Positions 11,040 to 23,400 of a stretch of 64,000 nt of DNA are shown here, piece by piece. The notes beneath the pieces were generated by a model that was given only the letters and a program-made list of their open reading frames with translations, did no database searches and was not told the origin of the DNA. Position numbers and translations under genes: made by a program. Origin of the DNA: Ephydatia muelleri (taxonomy: Eukaryota; Porifera; Demospongiae; Spongillida; Spongillidae); the NCBI GenBank assembly GCA_013339895.1, contig JABACO010000009.1, positions 862,751-926,750 on the forward strand, in the 5' to 3' direction. Numbering within the stretch: position 1 is the stretch's first letter; each line of letters begins with the position of its first letter.

Positions 11040-11560
11040 ATACATTGCACACTTGCATAACACACACACCACTGCATAAATGTGGCAATTCACATGCAAA
11101 AACACTCACACAGGCACGCATACAACATATAGATACACAGACACACAAACACACATGACATACACAAGCACACACATACGGACACGGACACACACAGACA
11201 CAGGCACAGACACACAGGTACACATGAAATACACATAGACACACACACACAGACACTTACACACAGACACACACAGACACACACACACACACACACATAG
11301 ACGGACACATACACACACATACACACAGACACACACAAGCACACACACTCACACGACAGACACATACACAGACACACACATAGACGGACACATACACACA
11401 CACATACAAGCACACACACTCACACGACAGACACATACACAGACACACACACGAAATACACATGCACACACACATGCACACACACACACAGATACACACA
11501 CGACATACACACAGACACACAGACACACACACACACACACACACACACACGTAGCTAAAT
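11040..11560. repeat. CA-rich cryptic microsatellite
   Basis: Mixed cacacaga/cacacata sequence with longer-order repeats such as gacagacacatacacagaca. All long open frames here are repeat shadows. The rest of 10990-11990 has no recognisable gene. Confidence 0.9.
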
Positions 11561-11989
11561 GTACCTATATGTGTATGTACCGTCTCTAAAGTGAGAGCTC
11601 TATGTCATGTACACTCCCAAAGAATTGGTCCTCAGTGTACATGCATTGTACCCCATACTGAGGATTGGTGTCCCGTACCACTGTATGCATGTGGCACTGT
11701 ATTCACCACAGCACTGAGCCCATCGCACAATATTAAAATGTGTGTGTGTGTGTGTGTGGGGTGTTGATTTCTTTTTTAAAATAAATACAACTCTACATGT
11801 AGAGATGCACGAATTTATTTTTAATCGTGATGCATACGATGTTGTCATCGAAAAAGTTGTTGTCGGCTATCATTCCTTAATGAGATTTTTAAATTTATAC
11901 AGTTGGCCAAAAAATTGTGGTGTGTGTGTGGAGGGTCCCTGCAACGTGCATAAGACTTTAAGTTCTTACACACTCACATCCATCTTTTT

Positions 11990-12520
11990 GTTGTTAAGTA
12001 CAATTGTGTAATAAAGCTTTCCCGTTTGGCAAAATCCTTGATCCTTGAACGTCTTATCATTCTTTATGCCTCCACTACTCAGCTATGTGGCTTGTGTACC
12101 AGTTGCAGAGACTTGAGTCTCTTTGCCCATACACACCACACAGAGTACATGAACATGCCCTCATGTTGGTTCACACACCTGATGCATGTGTATATGCGTC
12201 TGTACATCCTGAGCACAACACACACACAACACACACAAACACAAAACTGTAATAATTACGGCACACCCATATGCATTCGAGTGTAAGAATTCCTCTGAAC
12301 CTGTTCTCTGCACATGCATCAAGAAGTTCTATTTGATTGAGCAGCTTAAGAGGCCACTGATTCATTCTCAATTTCTGTACCAATCTCTGTGTGCTTCCTC
12401 TGTATTGTTGCAAGCAGACGTATACTCCTCTCTTAGTACACTCATCTAGACAAGTGCTCATCTGACCAGTAAAAGCCTTTTCTGGAGTACAGTATAATGA
12501 AATCGTTACTAGTAGCAATT
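11990..12520. repeat. Noncoding dispersed repeat, copy 2
   Basis: Shares gtgtaataaagctttcc and gaggccactgattc-type blocks with 14520-14900. The 12171-12518 minus open frame coincides with this repeat and has no recognisable homology. From 12521 to 13199 no gene is visible. Confidence 0.65.
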
Positions 12521-13199
12521 GATATGTCTGTGTAAACTTACCACTGGCCCTGACCTACCACAATCTGCAACGATAAGGGAGGTACAATAATTTCATCGCA
12601 GGTCTCACAGGCCTACTGTTTTCATCAGCACAATGTTGTGTGGCACTAATTGAATGAACGAGTGTACATGAACTCAGATTGCTGTTCCTCACCATAAGTA
12701 CAAAGTACGTACTGTGCCTTGCTATAACCTTCTAGGAGTAGTTATTTAATTTACTACATACAAATTAGTACAGTGCGACACGCAACACTGTGCTGCATGA
12801 AGAAGGATGTACCACGCAGGTAAGTTTTTTCTGAAGGGCGATGTTTCTGCCTGGCGATGAATTACACTATCATTGCTGATTGCGGTCAGGCGGTGGTAAG
12901 TTTACACAGACATAATGGTAGCAATATTCATCATTCCCTCTTGAGCTTGTTTGCTAACCATGGCATATCCTTATGACTTGTCCCTATTTGTGTCAGGGGA
13001 CAGTCCTATAAGGACACAATGTATGCATAAAGGACCAGTCCTATGACACTAAAGTGTACACGTTGCTACATGTACCTACATGTATGTGCAGTGTAGACAT
13101 GTCTCATGGTCTCATGAGCTGTTCAATGGATAGATCAAAAATGCATGTGCAGAGAAGGCATTCAGTGAGAGAAAATGTGTGTACCATCATTATTAGAGA

Positions 13200-13467
13200 G
13201 CACTACTGTTTTTTTTTCACATGAACAACAGTGTGTCTGTGCACATGTGCATGTGTCAGTATCTGTGTGTGTGTCTGTGTGCATGTGTGTATCTGTATGT
13301 GTGTCTGTGTGTATTGTGTGTGTATCTGTGAGTGTGTCTGTTGTGTCTGTGCATGTGTGTCTACATGTATTTTGTGTGTGTGAGTCTGTGTGCAAGTCTG
13401 CGTGTCTGTGTGTTTCTGTGTGTGTGTATGTCGTGTGTCTGTGGGTATGTCTGTATTTCGTATGTGT
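13200..13467. repeat. GT-rich microsatellite
   Basis: tgtgtctgtgtgcatgtgtgtat-type sequence directly abutting the left terminus of the fold-back element. No gene. Confidence 0.9.
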
Positions 13468-14375
13468 GTGCCTGAGTGAGACAAAAACAGTTGGGAACCG
13501 CAGGGAACGGGCTAGGGGAGAAATGGGCGGAACAAAGAAGTTATCAAAATTTATTGTGGATTGGGAGAATGGAACACGGGTTGCATGCAAAAATGCTGCG
13601 GGAAATGTGCATTAACTTTGCACAGCTGTATCTCCATGACGGATAGAGGAATTAACGAACTGAACACATCAATAGCAACAGGACCCCTGTATGTACATAC
13701 TGAATTTGAAGCAATTTGAACGCTCCTACCTCAGTTTTGAACCCCATGGGGTATCGGACCTCGTAGCATCAGCAAGGAACTTACAAGGCCCCAAAATATG
13801 TTCCCCGTAGTGAAATGGTGCAGTATGAAATGCTGAAAATAGGACGTCAATAGCATTAACCGTTGGGAAGTTATAGCGATTCAAACGCGATGCATTTTAA
13901 TAATATATCCGTAGGGCAATTTTAGCAGAAACTGTCCCAAATGTTATAAATTCGAATCACTATAACTTCCAAATGGTTGACTAAAGCCTTCCTATTTTAA
14001 ATACTTCATACTACATCATTTCACTATGTGAAAATGTATTTTAGTGTCTTGCACAAACACAGTGCCGACGTTACAAGGTCTGATACCCCATGGGGTCAGG
14101 TAGAAGCATTCAAATCATTCAAATTCTGTGTGTAAGTAGAGGGGTCCTGTCACTATTGAATGATTCTGTTCATTAAATTTTTACTTTATCTATTATGGAA
14201 ACATAGCTGTGCAAAGTTAATGCACATTTCCCACTCGATTCTCGCCATAATTGCATGCAACCCGCCATAGGACGTATGTTCTCTTCTCCCATTACAATAA
14301 AAACTGATAACTTCTTTCTCCGCCTTAAACTAAGCTAAGCCGTTTGCAATTATGTTTTGCCTCGGTAGTAAATTA
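13468..14375. mobile_element. Fold-back (palindromic) transposable element
   Basis: About 0.9 kb whose left half (from cctgagtgagacaaaaacag) is the diverged reverse complement of its right half; the centre is near 13925. The same arm sequence occurs three times at 9048-10354. The arms contain the conserved blocks gcatgcaaaaatg and gcacagctgtatctccatga (left) and their complements (right). It encodes nothing and is probably a non-autonomous hairpin element. Confidence 0.75.
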
Positions 14376-14960
14376 AAAGAAATCTTCTCACTTCCCAAGA
14401 CAAATTAACGGATCCAGGTTCATGTGGAGGTGCAAGATTACTGCAACCATGTCCATCTCTGAGTGGCAGTATATTCAACACAGCCGGCGTAAGGCTATTT
14501 GCTACACACTTACATCATCCTCTAGTCGTGTAATAAAGCTTTCCTATTTGCCATATCCCTTGCTAAAAATCTCATCTTATTCCTGCAATGCCCACTCAGC
14601 TACACTTCCAATGACTTCGGTTATTTATTACACACTTTTCAACTCATGCATGGTATACGAATATGCACTCATGCTGGCTCACACACTCTTATGCACACAC
14701 TTGCATTGTTGCGTACATGGACACCATCGTATGGCACATTCTACGCACACCTATGTACATATATGTGGTAAACAATAAGCCTGTCCGATAATGATGGTAC
14801 TAACACATACACCATGTCGCATGCACATGCATTCTTAACTCTGTGCATGTTTGTAGAGGCTACTGATTCTATTCCCAATCTATGTTTTTCCTCTGTATAC
14901 TCCTCTGTAGAAGTTTTGACAACTCTCTGCATAATATAACTGGTTCTTCATACATGACAT
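14376..14960. repeat. Noncoding dispersed repeat, copy 3
   Basis: Follows the fold-back element directly, as copy 1 does at 10355, so the two repeats have probably been duplicated together. No gene is recognised in it. Confidence 0.65.
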
Positions 14961-15024
14961 AGAGCACTGTGCATAGCTACTTGCATGTACACACGTACAC
15001 TACATGTACACACACATACCATAC

Positions 15025-15533
15025 CTTTTGTTCGGTTTGTCTAATAACACGGGTGATGTGATCTCCATAGTTTATTTTCTGTTCTTGAGCAAGGTCAAAT
15101 GCTGGATAATGGAGATGAAACTCTCTCTCCCTAGTTGTACTGCCATCTTCATCTAAACATGCATGGCCACTCCCCATGCCCACTCCTCCCCATGCCCACT
15201 CCCATTGGACCCCATCAACAGTGAAACAAAGAGCAGACTAGCCATAAGCGTACCCTTATGCTGATAAGATGGCGTACCCTTATGCTGATAAGATGGCGTA
15301 CCCTTATGCTGATAAGATGGCGTACCCTTATGCTGATAAGATGGCGTACCTTTATGCTGTACAACTAGTGCCTCGTCATAGTTCCCGATCTCAGCAAGAG
15401 CCTGTCCCATGAAGAAATGAGCTTTAATTGAAGTAGGATCAAGCTGAATGGCTTGTTTACAGTCGTCAACGACACTGGCCCAGTTAGACAACCTAAGATA
15501 GCACAAGGCCCTATTCACGAAATATGTAGGAAC
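15025..15533 (-). CDS. STUB1: STUB1/CHIP homologue, two TPR exons (partial)
   Basis: STUB1 (CHIP) is a co-chaperone ubiquitin ligase: a TPR domain that binds Hsp70/Hsp90 tails, a helical hairpin and a U-box. Two exons are supported on the minus strand: 15533-15350 (begins VPTYFVNRALCYL, includes SIKAHFFMGQALAEIGNYDE) and 15101-15025 (AFDLAQEQKINYGDHI, ends RQTEQK). They join in phase (codon G|CA) and align without a length gap to the second and third TPR motifs of animal CHIP. The first TPR exon should lie in or beyond the gap at 15635-16634. No helical or U-box exon could be found downstream (15024 to 9914), so the gene is partial here, broken, or misassembled. The donor of the first exon is multiplied by a tandem repeat (15240-15356). 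Confidence 0.85.
15240..15356. repeat. 24-bp repeat that multiplies the STUB1 splice donor
   Basis: On the minus strand the exon end cataaag|gtacgc is followed by four further copies of a 24-base unit, each ending in cataagg and carrying a new gtacgc donor. The unit has no stop in the STUB1 frame, so use of a later donor would insert eight residues (TPSYQHKG) per unit. Confidence 0.85.
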
Positions 15534-15556
15534 CTGCGAGTTAGCAGCCTGAGGAT

Positions 15557-16634
15557 GGGGGGAGGGAGGGAGGGAGGGAGGGAGGGGAGGGAGGGAGGGA
15601 GGGAGGGAGGGAGGGGAGGGGAGGGAGGGAGGGANNNNNNNNNNNNNNNNNNNNNNNNNNNNNNNNNNNNNNNNNNNNNNNNNNNNNNNNNNNNNNNNNN
15701 NNNNNNNNNNNNNNNNNNNNNNNNNNNNNNNNNNNNNNNNNNNNNNNNNNNNNNNNNNNNNNNNNNNNNNNNNNNNNNNNNNNNNNNNNNNNNNNNNNNN
15801 NNNNNNNNNNNNNNNNNNNNNNNNNNNNNNNNNNNNNNNNNNNNNNNNNNNNNNNNNNNNNNNNNNNNNNNNNNNNNNNNNNNNNNNNNNNNNNNNNNNN
15901 NNNNNNNNNNNNNNNNNNNNNNNNNNNNNNNNNNNNNNNNNNNNNNNNNNNNNNNNNNNNNNNNNNNNNNNNNNNNNNNNNNNNNNNNNNNNNNNNNNNN
16001 NNNNNNNNNNNNNNNNNNNNNNNNNNNNNNNNNNNNNNNNNNNNNNNNNNNNNNNNNNNNNNNNNNNNNNNNNNNNNNNNNNNNNNNNNNNNNNNNNNNN
16101 NNNNNNNNNNNNNNNNNNNNNNNNNNNNNNNNNNNNNNNNNNNNNNNNNNNNNNNNNNNNNNNNNNNNNNNNNNNNNNNNNNNNNNNNNNNNNNNNNNNN
16201 NNNNNNNNNNNNNNNNNNNNNNNNNNNNNNNNNNNNNNNNNNNNNNNNNNNNNNNNNNNNNNNNNNNNNNNNNNNNNNNNNNNNNNNNNNNNNNNNNNNN
16301 NNNNNNNNNNNNNNNNNNNNNNNNNNNNNNNNNNNNNNNNNNNNNNNNNNNNNNNNNNNNNNNNNNNNNNNNNNNNNNNNNNNNNNNNNNNNNNNNNNNN
16401 NNNNNNNNNNNNNNNNNNNNNNNNNNNNNNNNNNNNNNNNNNNNNNNNNNNNNNNNNNNNNNNNNNNNNNNNNNNNNNNNNNNNNNNNNNNNNNNNNNNN
16501 NNNNNNNNNNNNNNNNNNNNNNNNNNNNNNNNNNNNNNNNNNNNNNNNNNNNNNNNNNNNNNNNNNNNNNNNNNNNNNNNNNNNNNNNNNNNNNNNNNNN
16601 NNNNNNNNNNNNNNNNNNNNNNNNNNNNNNNNNN
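15557..16634. other. GGGA repeat and 1000-base assembly gap
   Basis: A (GGGA)n tract runs into exactly 1000 N (15635-16634). The round number suggests a placeholder gap of unknown true size. The N-terminal exons of STUB1 (minus) and of MTO1 (plus) would be expected in or around it, along with the 5' part of the gypsy element. Open frames drawn through the N run are meaningless. Confidence 0.97.
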
Positions 16635-17690
16635 CTGATTGACCTTTTGGGAAAGGCCAAACACATCTCCACTCTCGATCTAACCCATGGATATTGGCAG
16701 GTGCCGCTCGCCGAAAGATGCCCGTCACAAAACGGCCTTTGTGACGCCGTCTGGTTTATATCATTTCAATGTCGTGCCTTTTGGACTGAAGGGAGCTCCA
16801 GCCAGTTTCCAGCGTCTGATGGATAACGTCATTCGAGGTTTGGATAGCATGAGTGCTGCATACATCGATGATGTGATTATCTTTAGTACCTCGTGGGAGG
16901 ATCATTTGGGCCACCTTAGTAGGGTGTTTGCTAGGTTAAGGGAGGCGGGGCTCACAGCAAAGCCATCTAAATGTACCCTTGGAGCAACTACCTGTATGTA
17001 TTTGGGTCATGTGGTGGGAATGGACACACAGAGCCTTCCAAGCTGCAGGCGGTTGCTAATTTCCCTGTTCCACAAACGAAGACCCACGTGAGAGAATTTT
17101 TGGGTTTGACGCGGTATTATCGGCGGTTTATACCCGACTATGCAACCCTGGTCGCTCCTTTAACTGATTTGACGCGGACAACAGCTCCAATGCAAGTGCA
17201 GTGGACCGGGGAGTGTGACCGCGCCTTCAACAAGTTGAAACAACAATTGTGTTCCGCTCCAGTACTGAGCAGTCCGGATTATATCAGACCGTTCGTGCTG
17301 CAGACTGATGCGTCTGAGCGTGGAGTCGGGGCAGTCCTAAGCCAGCGCAGCGACCAAGGCGAAGACCATCCGATTGCTTAATTTTAGCAAGAAGCTCCTT
17401 CCACGTGAGGAAAGATACTCCACGATCGAGAAGGAGTGCCTCGCGATAAAGATGGAGATGAACATCTTTAGGACCTATTTGATTGGCCGCCACTTTACTG
17501 TGGAGACAGATCATCGCTCCCTGGTGTGGCTGGACAAATTGAAGGACAGCAATTCGCACCTGACGAGGTGGAGTCTAGCTCTGCAGCCGTACGATTTCAC
17601 GGTCGTACACCGAAGTGGGACTGCCAACGGAAACGTCGACTGCCTGTTGAGAACCCCATGGCCTGATAGCACAGAAAACAAGTTTGCTGC
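16635..17690 (+). pseudogene. gypsy pol remnant (reverse transcriptase and RNase H)
   Basis: Reading in order gives STLDLTHGYWQVPLAE, then FVTPSGLYHFNVVPFGLKGA with the YIDD active site (about 16860), then connection and RNase H motifs (VLQTDASERGVGAVL, TVETDHRSLVWL). These lie in at least three frames separated by small indels near 16700, 17030 and 17380. The frame ends after VDCLLRTPWPD without integrase. Not functional. Confidence 0.88.
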
Positions 17691-17708
17691 CGGAGAAGGG
17701 GGGAGGAG

Positions 17709-18032
17709 TGTGGCGGACTGGGCACCCACTGGAGGTAGGCGTGCTGCATGGCAAGGCCTGGGCACCTGCCCGGGAACATTAAGGTGATAAGTAAATCACT
17801 ATTCAGGTGGGAGGCCTAGCAGTCAGCATCCAGCGTGGCGGCGTAGAGCCTCTATGTCTACGTATGTGCCGAAAGACTTAACAATACATCTTTGTTTGTA
17901 TGTATTTAAAGCTGCGCATTGTATTCATGGGTTGTCTTTTGCTGCCCTTGAACTTACTGTTATTGCTAAGCCATCGGCGGTTGCGCTCGGATCGTGCGCT
18001 GCTCACTAGACATCCTAATATGATCCGTCACA
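17709..18032 (+). repeat. 3' LTR of the broken gypsy element
   Basis: 324 bases starting TGTGGCGG right after a polypurine tract and ending GTCACA, the TG...CA form of an LTR. The matching 5' LTR is not in the window. Confidence 0.75.
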
Positions 18033-18200
18033 GGTGGGGTGATGGGAGGAGTGATGGGAGGAGTGATGGGAGGGAGAGGGAGGAGTGATGGGAGGGAGAG
18101 GGAGGAGTGATGGGAGGAGTGATGGGAGGGAGAGGGAGGAGTGATGGGAGGGAGAGGGAGGAGTGATGGGAGGAGTGATGGGAGGGAGAGGGAGGTGGTC
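18033..18200. repeat. GA-rich minisatellite
   Basis: Repeats of gggaggagtgat and gggagggagagggaggagtgat directly after the LTR. No gene. Confidence 0.9.
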
Positions 18201-18315
18201 CAACAGGAAGGAGGCGAGGAAGAATAGAAGCCATTATTATGCAGTCATTAAACACTGTTGAAGGAGAGGGAGGGTAGGGGGATACTAACAGCTGTATCGT
18301 ATCATTTCTTGGTAG

Positions 18316-20426
18316 GTACTGTCCTTCACTAGAATCCAAGGTGATGAGGTTTAAAGGTCGAAGACACCAGGTGTGGCTAGAACCAGAAGGTGAACAAAAC
18401 AGTTGTGTGGCACGAGTGTAGCATGTGTGTAGCACCAGTGTAGTGTTTAGCACCAGTGTAGTGTGTAGCACCAGTGTAGTGTGTAGCATGTGTGCAACAC
18501 CAGTGTAGTGTGCAGCACCAGTGTAGTGTGTAGCACCAGTGTAGTGTGTAGCATGTGTGCAACACCAGTGTAGTGTGTAGCACCAGTGTAGTGTGCAACA
18601 CCAGTGTAGTGTGTAGCACCAGTGTAGTGTGTAGCACCAGTGTAGTGTGTAGCACCAGTGTAGTGTGTAGCACCAGTGTAGTGTGCAGCACCAGTGTAAT
18701 GTGTAGCACCAGTGCAGTGTGTAGCACCAGTGTAGTGTGCAGCACCAGTGTAGTGTGTAGCGCCAGTGTAGTGTGTAGCACCGGTGTAGTGTGTAGCACC
18801 TGTGTAGTGTGTAGCACCGGTGTAGTGTGTAGCACCAGTGTATTGTGTAGCACCGGTGTAATGTGTAGCACCGGTGTAATGTGTAGCACCAGTGCAGTGT
18901 GTAGCACCGGTGTAATGTGTAGCACCAGTGCAGTGTGTAGCACCGGTGTAGTGTGTAGCACCGGTGCAGTGTGTAGCACCGGTGTAGTGTGTAGCACCGA
19001 TGTAGTGTGTAGCACCGGTGTAGTGTGTAGCACCGGTGTAGTGTGTAGCACCGGTGTAGTACCGATGTAGTGCGTAGCACCAGTGTAGTGCGTAGCACCA
19101 GTGTAGTGTGCAGCACCGGTGTAGTGTGTAGCACCAGTGTAGTGTGCAACACCAGTGTAGTATGTAGCACCAGTGTAGTGCATAGCACCAGTGGGTGTGG
19201 CAGTGCACATGCACTTATATTTTACTTGTGTTTTCAAACAGGTCGGACTAGTGACCTCATCTACCCGAATGGAATATCCTGTACTCTTCCAGCTAGTCTT
19301 CAGGAGAGGCTTCTGAAGACCATTGTTGGCCTGGAGGATTGCAGAATGGTCCAGCCAGGTAGGGAGGGGGAGGAGTGACAGCCAGGTAGGGAGGGGGAGG
19401 AGTAACAGCCAGGTAGGGAGGGGAGGGGGGGTGACAGCCAGGTAGGGAGGGGGAGGAGTGACAGCCAGGTAGGGGGGGGGGGGAGTGAACAGCCAGGTAG
19501 GGAGGGGGAGGAGTGACAGCCAGGTAGGGAGGGGGAGGTTCATTTCTGGAGGGGCGCATTGTACTCTTATAATGTACTCCACTCTTCACACACACACACA
19601 TGCACACACACACAGGCTATGGTGTGCAATATGATCACGTTGACCCAAGAGAATTGCACCAATCGCTTCAGACCAAGAAGGTGTCCGGCCTCTTCCTAGC
19701 TGGACAGATCAACGGCACAACAGGATATGAGGAGGCAGCATCACAGGTATGTGCCTTATATGGTAACATGCCTTGTATGGTAGTATAACGTTATGCATGT
19801 ATTGTAAAAGTGTGGCGTTGCTGATAGACAGTTGAGTATGTGCTATGAGTTATTGCTTTGCTGTGAGCAGTTTTGTTTGATTTAATATCTGCTCCTTGAT
19901 GTACAGTATGATGCAGTATCAGAATGTCTTGCCGCTGGTCAGGTGATTTGAACCACTGTACTTTGAACCACTGTACCCTGGCTGTGTGGGTCAGTACTGT
20001 ACCCTGGCTGTATGGGTCAGTGGCTGTGTGGGTCAGTACTGTACCCTGGCTGTGTGGGTCAGTACTGTGCCCTGGCTGTGTGGGTCAGTACTGTACCCTG
20101 GCTGTGTGGGTCAGTACTGTACCCTGGCTGTGTGGGTCAGTACTGTACCCTGGCTGTGTGGGTCAGTACTGTACCCTGGCTGTGTGGGTCAGTACTGTAC
20201 CCTGGCTGTGTGGGTCAGTACTGTACCCTGGCTGTGTGGGTCAGTACTGTACCCTGGCTGTGTGGGTCAGTACTGTACCCTGGCTGTGTGGATCAGTACT
20301 GTACCCTGGCTGTGTGGATCACACCACTGAGCTGCAGAGAATTTTGTTGTCCCAATTTTGCACTAAACCATAAAAGATTATACAATTCACTTATACACAC
20401 ATGCATTCACTCGTCCATATACATAT

Positions 20427-20480
<54 letters not shown>

Positions 20481-23400
20481 ACACGCACACGCACATACAC
20501 ACACACACACATACCACACACACACAGGGAATCGTAGCAGGCATCAATGCAGCTCTCTTCTGCCAGGGCAAGGAGCCCTTCATCTTGGACCGGACAGAGG
20601 CCTACCTGGGTGTCCTCATTGATGACCTCACCACCATTGGAGTCACAGAGCCGTACCGCATGTTTACAAGGTTAGGGGGTCTGGGAGGGAAGTGTGGTGT
20701 GGGAGGGAGGTGTGGTGTGGGAGGGAGGTGTGGTGTGGGAGGGAGATGTGGTGTGGGAGAGAGGGTGTGGTGTGGGAGAGAGGGTGTGGTGTGGGAGGGA
20801 GGGTGGTGTGGGAGGGAGGGTGGTGTGGGAGGGAGGTGTGGTGTGGGAGGGAGGTGTGGGAGGGAGGTGTGGGAGGGAGGGAGGTGTGGGAGGGAGGGAG
20901 GTGTGGGAGGGAGGTGTGGTGTGGGAGGGAAGTGTGGTGTGGGAGGGAAGTGTGGTGTGGGAGGGAAGTGTGGTGTGGGAGGTCCTATACAATGTCACCT
21001 CTGCTCCTCTTTAGTCGATCAGAGTACAGACTTCGACTGAGGCCTGACAACGCAGACCTTAGGCTGACAGAAAAAGGTGAGGAACAGAAGGGTTAAGTGC
21101 TGAATGAGATCAGGAACAGAGGGGTTAAGTCTTGAATGAGATGTGGAACAAAGGAGTTAAGCCAGGATGAGATGAGGGACAAAGAAATCCCAGTTGTTCA
21201 GATTGTTATTGAGTTTAATTTTACTGCCTATAGTGAAGGATATCATCAGATATTGTAGGATATTGTAGGATATTGTAGGATATTGTTGATACCTCTATGG
21301 AACAACTACATCAATAGGCATCTCTCCTTTAATTCAGAAGAGGAATAGAACTCTGTTGCCATTTGTTGGGGGGTTGTGGTAGGAGGTGAGCTAGCGTCTC
21401 ATCTTGCAGGGTACAACACTGGCTGTGTGCGGTCAGAGAGGCTGGCATTGGTCAAGAGCATGGAGAAGAGTATTGCTCAGGGCATGGAGTTCCTCAAGTA
21501 AGTGCAGTAGCATATGAGTGGGGACAGTAGTATATGAGTGGGGACAGTAGCATATGCGTGGAGACAGTAGCATATGAATGGGGACAGTAGCATATGAATG
21601 GGGACAGTAGCATATGAGTGGGGAAAGTAGCATATGAATGGGGACAGTAGCATATGAATGGGGACAGTAGCATATGAGTGGGGACAGTAGCATATGAGTG
21701 GGGAAAGTAGCATATGAATGGGGACAGTAGCATATGAATGGGGACAGTGGCATATGAGTGGAGACAGTAGCATATGAGTGGGGACAGTAGCATATGAGTG
21801 GGGACAGTAGCTTATGAGTGGAGACAGTAGCATATGAGTGGGTACAGTAGCATAGGAGTGGGTACAGTAGCATAGGAGTGGGTACAGTAGCATAGGAGTG
21901 GGTACAGTAGCATAGGAGTGGGGACAGTAGCGTACGAGTGGAGACAGTAGCGTACAAGTGGAGACAGTAGCATATGAGTGAGGACAGTAGCATATGAATG
22001 GGGACAGTAGCATATGAGTGGGGACAGTAGCATATGAGTGGGGACAGTAGCATATGAGTGGGGACAGTAGCATATGAGTGGGGACAGTAGCATATGAGTG
22101 AGGACAGTAGCATATGAGTGAGGACAGTAGCATATGAGTGGGGACAGTAGCATATGAGTGGAGACAGTAGCATATGAGTGGGGACAGTAGCATATGAGTG
22201 GGGACAGTAGCATATGAGTGGAGACAGTAGCATATGAATGGGGACAGTAGCATATGAATGGGGACAGTAGCATATGAGTGGGGACAGTAGCATATGAGTG
22301 GAGACAGTAGCATATGAGTGGAGACAGTAGCATATGAGTGGAGACAGTAGCATAGGAGTGGGTACAGTAGCATAGGAGTGGGTACAGTAGCATAGGAGTG
22401 GGGACAGTAGCATAGGAGTGGGGACAGTAGCATATGAATGGGGACAGTAGCATATGAGTGGGGACAGTAGCATATGAGTGGGGACAGTAGCATATGAGTG
22501 AGGACAGTAGCATATGAGTGAGGACAGTAGCATATGAGTGGGGACAGTAGCATATGAGTGGAGACAGTAGCATATGAGTGGAGACAGTAGCATATGAGTG
22601 GAGACAGTAGCATATGAGTGGGGACAGTAGCATATGAGTGGAGACAGTAGCATATGAATGGGGACAGTAGCATATGAATGGGGACAGTAGCATATGAGTG
22701 GGGACAGTAGCATATGAGTGGAGACAGTAGCATATGAGTGGAGACAGTAGCATATGAGTGGAGACAGTAGCATAGGAGTGGGTACAGTAGCATAGGAGTG
22801 GGGACAGTAGCATAGGAGTGGGGACAGTAGCATAGGAGTGGGGACAGTAGCATATGAATGGGGACAGTAGCATATGAGTGGGGACAGTAGCATATGAGTG
22901 GGGACAGTAGCATATGAGTGGGGACAGTAGCATATGAGTGAGGACAGTAGCATATGAGTGAGGACAGTAGCATATGAGTGGGGACAGTAGCATATGAGTG
23001 GAGACAGTAGCATATGAGTGGAGACAGTAGCATATGAGTGGAGACAGTAGCATATGAGTGGAGACAGTAGCATAGGAGTGGGTACAGTAGCATAGGAGTG
23101 GGTACAGTAGCATAGGAGTGGGGACAGTAGCATAGGAGTGGGGACAGTAGCATATGAATGGGGACAGTAGCATATGAGTGGGGACAGTAGCATATGAGTG
23201 GGGACAGTAGCATATGAGTGGGGACAGTAGCATATGAGTGGGGACAGTAGCATATGAGTGAGGACAGTAGCATATGAGTGAGGACAGTAGCATATGAGTG
23301 GGGACAGTAGCATATGAGTGGAGACAGTAGCATATGAGTGGGGACAGTAGCATATGAGTGGGGACAGTAGCATATGAGTGGAGACAGTAGCATATGAATG

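Larger units (their letters stand above)
16635..18032 (+). mobile_element. Broken Ty3/gypsy retrotransposon, 3' part
   Basis: Starts inside the gap. It holds reverse transcriptase and RNase H remnants (16635-17690), a purine-rich tract (gaaggggggaggag) and a 3' LTR (17709-18032). There is no integrase between RNase H and the LTR, so that domain has been deleted. It sits between the gap and the first visible MTO1 exon and may lie in an MTO1 intron. Confidence 0.88.

Noticed and set aside
12171..12518. Minus-strand 115-codon frame as a possible STUB1 downstream exon
   Set aside because: It shows no U-box or helical-hairpin resemblance and coincides with a noncoding repeat also present at 14520-14930.
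15153..16826. Open frames crossing the N run
   Set aside because: Bases 15635-16634 are unknown; the frames are only open because N cannot be a stop. Only the short STUB1 and gypsy portions at either side are real.
18028..19582. Long minus-strand frames rich in HYTGAT/LHTTLV
   Set aside because: Translation of the 18-bp minisatellite and the GA-rich repeat; no unique coding sequence, and MTO1 exons lie on the other strand.
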